Shown piece by piece: positions 59,825 through 64,000 of a stretch of 64,000 nucleotides of DNA (within the stretch, counting starts at the first letter, position 1; every line of letters begins with the position of its first letter). The notes under the pieces were generated by a model. It was not told the DNA's origin, made no database searches, and worked only from the letters and a program-made list of their open reading frames with translations. This DNA comes from Anaerotignum faecicola. Its GTDB lineage: Bacteria; Bacillota; Clostridia; Lachnospirales; Anaerotignaceae. The translations under genes and the position numbers were made by a program. The stretch covers positions 744,001-808,000 of the forward strand of contig NZ_BHVZ01000001.1 of assembly GCF_003865035.1 (NCBI RefSeq), written 5' to 3'.

Positions 59825-60310
59825 ATGAAATTCAGCTTAGACAAAAACCTTACCTTTGAACAGGCAAAAGCCCTTTTCTTTGAACAGCTGGGTGATTGGA
59901 AGATTATGGCGCTTGCCAGCAGCGTAAACGATTACGTTATGGTGCGCAACGTCAGCTGCCTGTTCTACAATGACAAAATCTATTTCAAAACAGACAAGGA
60001 CTTCCGCAAAACAAAGCAGCTTTACGAAAACCCCAATGTTGCCCTCTGCTATGGCGGCATTCAGGTGGAAGGGACTGCGAAAAACTGCGGTCTGGTTGTG
60101 GATGAGCCCGGCAGAGTGTTTGAAGGCCTTTATAAAAAACACCTCTGGGGCAGCTACAATAAATACAGCCACGAGGATTCCGAAATCATCATCGAGGTAA
60201 CCCCGAAATTCGTTGAGGTCTGGGATACCAGCGAGGATAACTACGCTTATCAGATTTTCATCGACTTCGATAAAAAAGAGGTTACGGTAAAGCCTTACGA
60301 TAAGAAATAA
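59825..60310 (+). CDS. pyridoxamine 5'-phosphate oxidase-like flavin-binding protein
   Basis: A 161-residue split-barrel protein (PNPOx-like superfamily), probably binding FMN. The core is VNDYVMVRNVSCLFYNDKIY, FRKTKQLYENPNVALCYGG and VEGTAKNCG. It is not a true PdxH. It lies 36 bases after ribU and before a terminator, so it belongs to the same FMN-controlled transcript. That makes a flavin-dependent reductase or a flavin-binding role a fair inference. Confidence 0.85.
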   Translation: MKFSLDKNLTFEQAKALFFEQLGDWKIMALASSVNDYVMVRNVSCLFYNDKIYFKTDKDFRKTKQLYENPNVALCYGGIQVEGTAKNCGLVVDEPGRVFEGLYKKHLWGSYNKYSHEDSEIIIEVTPKFVEVWDTSEDNYAYQIFIDFDKKEVTVKPYDKK

Positions 60311-60343
60311 TTCTCGAAATCCCTTGTATTATTTCCCCTATAG

Positions 60344-60382
60344 AAAAAAAGAGCATCTGTTCTCCGCAGATGTTCTTTTTTT
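60344..60382 (+). terminator. terminator of the ribU operon
   Basis: Stem AAAAAAGAGCATCTG / CAGATGTTCTTTTTT with an 8-base loop and T-run. Confidence 0.88.
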
Positions 60383-60402
60383 GTATCAGAAATATTTTTA
60401 TG

Positions 60403-60568
60403 GTATAATACCCACGGACATATCCGTGGGTTAGCCGCTTACAGCGTCTATCTGCTGTTTTCACAGCAAATTCTACGATTCGCAGGCATAGCCTGCTCAT
60501 ACCATGCCTTGCGGAAGAAAATATCTGCTTCGCAGCTGCTCTCTTCCTCTGCAAACATGGTATAATAA
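60403..60568 (+). promoter_or_regulatory. leader region of cca with duplicated TATGGTATAATA-type boxes
   Basis: ATGGTATAATA occurs near 60401 and again near 60557; both look like extended -10 promoter elements (TATAAT preceded by TG-rich bases). The first is followed by the hairpin CCCACGGA/TCCGTGGG, and a distant pair ATACCATG / CATGGTAT (about 60498 and 60555) can fold. No known riboswitch matches. Confidence 0.4.
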
Positions 60569-60599
60569 ATGCAAAAATTTCCGAAAAGGAGGAGAAGCC

Positions 60600-61820
60600 T
60601 TGCAGAAGCTGAATATTGCCATTCCGCAGGACGCGGTCTGGATTCTGAATAAACTGAATGAGGGCGGTCACGAAGCGTATATCGTCGGGGGCTGTGTCCG
60701 CGATTCCATTCTGGGGCGCATACCGCAGGATTGGGATATCACCACCTCCGCCCTGCCCGAGGAAACCAAGACCATCTTCGACCATACCTTTGATACGGGC
60801 ATCAAGCATGGCACGATTACCGTCGTCCTGCATCATGAAAATTATGAGGTCACAACCTATCGCATCGACGGCGAATATGCCGACTGCCGCCATCCGGACG
60901 AGGTCTCCTTCACCAAAAAGCTGAATGAGGATTTGCTCCGCCGCGATTTTACCATGAACGCCATTGCCTATCACCCCAAGGAGGGCTTTCGCGACCCCTT
61001 CCATGGGCAGGAGGATATTGCCGCAGGCATGATCCGCGGCGTGGGTGAGCCGGCAAAGCGCTTTCAGGAGGATGCCCTGCGGATGCTGCGCTGTGTGCGC
61101 TTTTCCGCGCAGCTTGGCTTTGCGATTGACCCCGAAACATGGGCGGCTCTCTGCGCCAATACGGCGCTGATTCAGAAAATCAGTGCGGAGCGAATTCGCG
61201 AGGAGCTGCAAAAGCTCTGGCTTGCCCCCTTTGCGAAAAAAATGCCCCTGCTCTGGGAAAGCGGTCTGCTCGCACAGATAGATGCGACCCTTTCCGCAAG
61301 CCTTATCGCAAACAGCCGGACCCTTTTGGAGGAAATTTCCCTTTGTCCGAAGGATAGTATTCTGCGGTGGTGCATTGTTTTGCAGCATTACCCCCTCAGC
61401 GAGGTGAAGGGCTTTTTAAGAGGTATGCGGCTCGATAACCACTCCATCAAGCGGATTTCCCTGCTTCTGGATGAGCTGTCCGCGGATTTGCCGACAGAGC
61501 CCTATCCGCTCCGCAAAAAGCTCCGCACCATCGGACAGGAGGCAACAGAGCAGCTTCTGCTTCTGCAAAGCATCCTGCGTCCCGCCTCTCCCCACGCCGA
61601 AACAAAAGCCGCCTTGGAAAAAATCCTTGCGGCAGGGGATTGCCTTTCTCTGAAAACCCTTGCCCTAACGGGGCAGGATTTGATGGCACTCGGTGCGCCG
61701 CACGGCAAAATCCTAGGCACTATCCTTGCAGAGCTGCTGGATATCGTTCTGCATGCGCCCGAAAAAAATACAAAAGAAACGCTGACAACGCTTGCACTTG
61801 CGCTGTTGGAAAAACGGTAA
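60600..61820 (+). CDS. cca: CCA-adding tRNA nucleotidyltransferase
   Basis: Adds or repairs the 3' CCA of tRNAs. The 406 residues have the class II head YIVGGCVRDSILGR, the DWD metal pair in PQDWDITTSA and the RRDFTMNAIAY block, then a helical RNA-binding body. I start at the TTG at 60600, which has AAAGGAGGAG eight bases upstream; the only longer in-frame ATG lies in the leader with no ribosome site. It matches the tRNA-Lys gene, which lacks an encoded CCA. A 13-base gap separates it from the aldo/keto reductase. Confidence 0.94.
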   Translation: MQKLNIAIPQDAVWILNKLNEGGHEAYIVGGCVRDSILGRIPQDWDITTSALPEETKTIFDHTFDTGIKHGTITVVLHHENYEVTTYRIDGEYADCRHPDEVSFTKKLNEDLLRRDFTMNAIAYHPKEGFRDPFHGQEDIAAGMIRGVGEPAKRFQEDALRMLRCVRFSAQLGFAIDPETWAALCANTALIQKISAERIREELQKLWLAPFAKKMPLLWESGLLAQIDATLSASLIANSRTLLEEISLCPKDSILRWCIVLQHYPLSEVKGFLRGMRLDNHSIKRISLLLDELSADLPTEPYPLRKKLRTIGQEATEQLLLLQSILRPASPHAETKAALEKILAAGDCLSLKTLALTGQDLMALGAPHGKILGTILAELLDIVLHAPEKNTKETLTTLALALLEKR

Positions 61821-61833
61821 GGAGGAAACAGCC

Positions 61834-62664
61834 ATGATTAGTGAAAAAGGATTTATTTTGGAAAACGGTACGGAAATGCCCTTCCTTGGTTTTGGCACCT
61901 ATCTGGTGCAGGAGGAAAAAATCATTCTGGATGCGCTGGACTGCGGCTACCGCCATATCGACACCGCCAGAAGATACGAAAACGAAAAAATGATTGGCAA
62001 CGCCCTACAGCAGTGCGGTATCCCCCGCAGAGAGCTGTTCCTGACCTCTAAGGTCTGGAAAACGGACTTAGGCTATGATAAAACCATGGCAAGCTTTGAA
62101 GCCTCCCTCAAGGATTTGCAGGTGCAGTATCTGGATTTGTTCCTCATTCATTGGCCCCTGCCCTTCCCCGGCGCAGATTGGAAGCCGCTGGTAACGGAAA
62201 GCTGGAAGGCACTCGAAAGGCTCTATGATGAAGGGGCCGTGCGTGCCATCGGTGTCTGCAATTTCCTGCCGCAGCACCTCCTGCACGTTCTGAAAACCGC
62301 CAATACCGCCCCCATGATTGATCAGTTTGAATTCCACCCCGGCTATCCGCAGTATGAAACATTACAGTTCTGCCAGAGCCGCGGCATACAGGCGGAGGCA
62401 TGGAGTCCCCTTGGCAGAGGGCGGCTTCTGGAGGCCCCTTTGGTTCTGGAGCTTGCGAAAAAATACGGCAAAAGTCCGGCGCAAATCTGTCTGCGCTTCT
62501 GCCTGCAAAATAATGTCCTGCCCCTGCCGAAATCCTCCGCACCACAGCGCATGAAGGCAAACCTCGATATCTTCGATTTCGAGATAGAGCAGGAGGATAT
62601 CTATCGCCTGCTGACCATGCCCCAAACAGGCTGGTCGGGGATTCATCCGGAGCATTTTGAGTAA
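61834..62664 (+). CDS. aldo/keto reductase
   Basis: NAD(P)H-dependent oxidoreductase with a TIM barrel, 276 residues. The catalytic tetrad is complete: Asp and Tyr in DTARRYENE, Lys in LTSKVW and His in FLIHWPLP. The C-terminal cofactor loop is LPKSSAPQRMKANLDIFDF. The substrate cannot be predicted. It follows cca by 13 bases with TAAGGAGGA and is probably co-transcribed with it. Confidence 0.93.
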   Translation: MISEKGFILENGTEMPFLGFGTYLVQEEKIILDALDCGYRHIDTARRYENEKMIGNALQQCGIPRRELFLTSKVWKTDLGYDKTMASFEASLKDLQVQYLDLFLIHWPLPFPGADWKPLVTESWKALERLYDEGAVRAIGVCNFLPQHLLHVLKTANTAPMIDQFEFHPGYPQYETLQFCQSRGIQAEAWSPLGRGRLLEAPLVLELAKKYGKSPAQICLRFCLQNNVLPLPKSSAPQRMKANLDIFDFEIEQEDIYRLLTMPQTGWSGIHPEHFE

Positions 62665-62666
62665 AG

Positions 62667-62738
62667 TCGAAATTATTTAGACAGAAGAATAACCTGATAG
62701 CGATTGTTTGATCCATACAAAATCACTCGAAATTATTT
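62667..62738. repeat. direct repeat TCGAAATTATTT, two copies 60 bp apart
   Basis: Copies at 62667-62678 and 62727-62738, just upstream of the promoter of the secreted VWA-like gene. They could be a regulator's tandem site or a remnant of the TCGAAAT-type repeat seen elsewhere. Confidence 0.4.
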
Positions 62739-62746
62739 GCAGCCGC

Positions 62747-62775
62747 TTGACTGGGTATTTTCCTTGTAATAAAAT
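62747..62775 (+). promoter_or_regulatory. promoter of the VWA-like surface gene
   Basis: TTGACT (62747-62752), a 17-base spacer and TAAAAT (62770-62775). Confidence 0.55.
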
Positions 62776-62837
62776 AAAAATTGTCAAAAACAGCAAATTT
62801 TATCGAAAATCATTCATAGCAGAAAGGAAGGAATCTC

Positions 62838-64000
62838 ATGAAAACACGCATACTCTCTTATCTTTTGGTGTTTTCCATGATACTCGCCCTTTTGCCTGCT
62901 TCCGCATTGGCAGAAGGGGAAAGTACCACAACGCAGCATGTCACAGCCACAGTGAAACACGCTTTTGACAACAGCGGAGCGGAAACGGGGCAGATTACAG
63001 CGCAAATCGAAGCCTATCTGACGGATACGGATGACCAATCCCGCACCGTTAAGCCCTGCGATATCATCTTCTTGATAGAGCAATCCACCTTTATGAATAC
63101 GCAAACCGATACAACGCAGTATGGGCAGGAGCGAGCGGATATTCTCAATTCCATGGAAAGTCTGCTGAAAAATCTTCCTACCCCCACCACAGACGGCGAA
63201 CATCGGGTGGCAATCGCAGGCTTTGGGCGTATCAATAACAGCGGCTCATCCGATTCATACATCGAAAGTCAGCACCCCGGCACACAGCTATCTGCAACCC
63301 AAAACCCCAGCTTGAACACAGGCTATTATACCTGTGAAAACAATGCTCCTGACTTCCATTCCCAAAGCGGTTGGACAGAATGGGACAAAATCACAGATCA
63401 CAACGATACAACCCTGCCGGAGATGCCGGAAGGCTATCTTGCCAATGAAAGCTACGATAAAGTCTTTATGAGCATTGACGATGCAAAGAATGTCATTGAT
63501 GTTGATAAAATGGTATCTTGGCACGCAGGTGCCTCCCGTATGGATGCAGGTCTGCAAATCACAGAGCAGTTGGCAAAAATTGCACAAGCACACAAAGCAA
63601 CCGACGAGGACCGCAACCTTATCATCTTTGTTGCCGCCAGCTCTCTGCCCTATCAGAACGGCGTAGGCGTTCAGTTTCTCCGCTCTGAGGCGGCACAGGC
63701 AGCGGCAACGGAATTGAAAAATAAATATAACGCTACCATCTTCGGCTTTGGTGACTTCCGTGCGCTGAACTTGCAAAACGGAATGTCCTCAGAGGACCAG
63801 CGTACACAATTCAATGAAACCATGGCCGGAATCTGCGGCAATTCCACCACACAGGATGGCACACCCTATTTCAAGGGCTTGAGCCAAGTGCATGATATTG
63901 GTGAGGCGCTCAATGAGCTGCTGATTCAGATTGACGCAAATGTCAATCCAAATGCGGAACGCCGGCATATCAATGTGGAGAACTTCCAAGAAAAATCCAC
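62838..64000 (+). CDS. secreted VWA-like surface protein (3' end outside window)
   Basis: About 387 residues are visible and the frame is open to the window edge. A signal peptide MKTRILSYLLVFSMILALLP ends near ALA-EG (about residue 26). From about residue 78, DIIFLIEQST sits where a VWA domain has its DxSxS metal site; the sequence EQST is degenerate, so metal binding is doubtful. Later strands (RNLIIFVAASSLPYQNG, YNATIFGFGDFR) fit the VWA fold, with an inserted segment around residues 145 to 200. Similar clostridial proteins are large wall-bound adhesins or pilins with many Ig-like repeats; whether this one has an anchor lies beyond the edge. AGGAAGG precedes the ATG. Confidence 0.8.
   Translation, partial: MKTRILSYLLVFSMILALLPASALAEGESTTTQHVTATVKHAFDNSGAETGQITAQIEAYLTDTDDQSRTVKPCDIIFLIEQSTFMNTQTDTTQYGQERADILNSMESLLKNLPTPTTDGEHRVAIAGFGRINNSGSSDSYIESQHPGTQLSATQNPSLNTGYYTCENNAPDFHSQSGWTEWDKITDHNDTTLPEMPEGYLANESYDKVFMSIDDAKNVIDVDKMVSWHAGASRMDAGLQITEQLAKIAQAHKATDEDRNLIIFVAASSLPYQNGVGVQFLRSEAAQAAATELKNKYNATIFGFGDFRALNLQNGMSSEDQRTQFNETMAGICGNSTTQDGTPYFKGLSQVHDIGEALNELLIQIDANVNPNAERRHINVENFQEKS

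Noticed and set aside
1..64000. Insertion sequences, integrases, prophage or CRISPR arrays
   Set aside because: No transposase, recombinase or structural phage genes and no regularly spaced direct repeats with unique spacers were seen.
61821..64000. A second c-di-GMP riboswitch before the VWA-like gene
   Set aside because: The leader shows only a promoter and the TCGAAATTATTT repeats; none of the GEMM blocks are present.

Overview
The window reads as a chromosomal segment of a spore-forming anaerobic Firmicute of the class Clostridia, most likely a Lachnospirales-type organism. The pointers are the sporulation genes yqfC and yqfD, a CotS-family spore-coat kinase homologue, a single-chain glycyl-tRNA synthetase behind a T-box, the yqfC-yqfD-phoH-pgpH-ybeY-cdd-era-yqzL-recO order, BlaI/M56 signalling, Gram-positive-type promoters and AGGAGG ribosome sites, and S-layer-homology surface anchoring. 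No transposase, integrase, CRISPR array or phage gene was found; this is mostly ordinary core genome with a few accessory genes.

Layout. 1-0.5 kb: partial TetR regulator. 0.8-4.5 kb: serine operon serC-serA-DUF1015. 4.5-5.0 kb: tandem intergenic repeat. 5.0-11.1 kb: PfoR-like EIIC membrane protein, a 56-residue protein, gltX, an AI-2E family exporter, a cell-wall amidase and a metallo-beta-lactamase-fold hydrolase. 11.2-14.5 kb: BlaI/M56 regulator pair with two TACA-N2-TGTA operators, then beta-carbonic anhydrase. 14.6-17.8 kb: a cyclic-di-GMP-I riboswitch in front of a 956-residue beta-helix/SLH surface protein. 17.8-21.3 kb: T-box-glyQS-DUF2461-DUF3298 protein operon. 21.4-30.8 kb: recO, a yqzL-like small gene, era, a hypothetical gene, uracil-DNA glycosylase, a second hypothetical gene, cdd, ybeY, pgpH, phoH, yqfD and yqfC. 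Two unusual hairpin-rich gaps interrupt this run, one of them where dgkA sits in Bacillus.

30.9-36.1 kb: an ABC importer (one permease, one ATPase) with three paralogous lipoprotein receptors. 36.1-39.4 kb: yqeY-like, rpsU and glgB. 39.6-47.4 kb: beta-CASP hydrolase, pmbA/tldD, recU, divergent polysaccharide deacetylase, MATE exporter and a zinc-ribbon coiled-coil protein. 47.5-53.7 kb: a small protein, xpt, sulP, TPP riboswitch-thiC and an orphan TrpB2. 53.8-58.7 kb: phosphoglucomutase, a PEGA membrane protein, a CotS-like protein and tRNA-Lys. 58.8-64 kb: FMN riboswitch-ribU-flavin-binding protein, cca, an aldo/keto reductase and the start of a secreted VWA-like surface protein that runs off the right edge.

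Four metabolite-sensing RNAs are recognisable by sequence (c-di-GMP-I, T-box Gly, TPP, FMN), and PgpH adds c-di-AMP turnover. The most interesting points are the c-di-GMP-controlled mosaic surface protein, the DUF1015 protein locked into a serine operon with no phosphoserine phosphatase, the triple-receptor ABC system with an 18-bp intercistronic stem, and several repeated palindromic intergenic elements.
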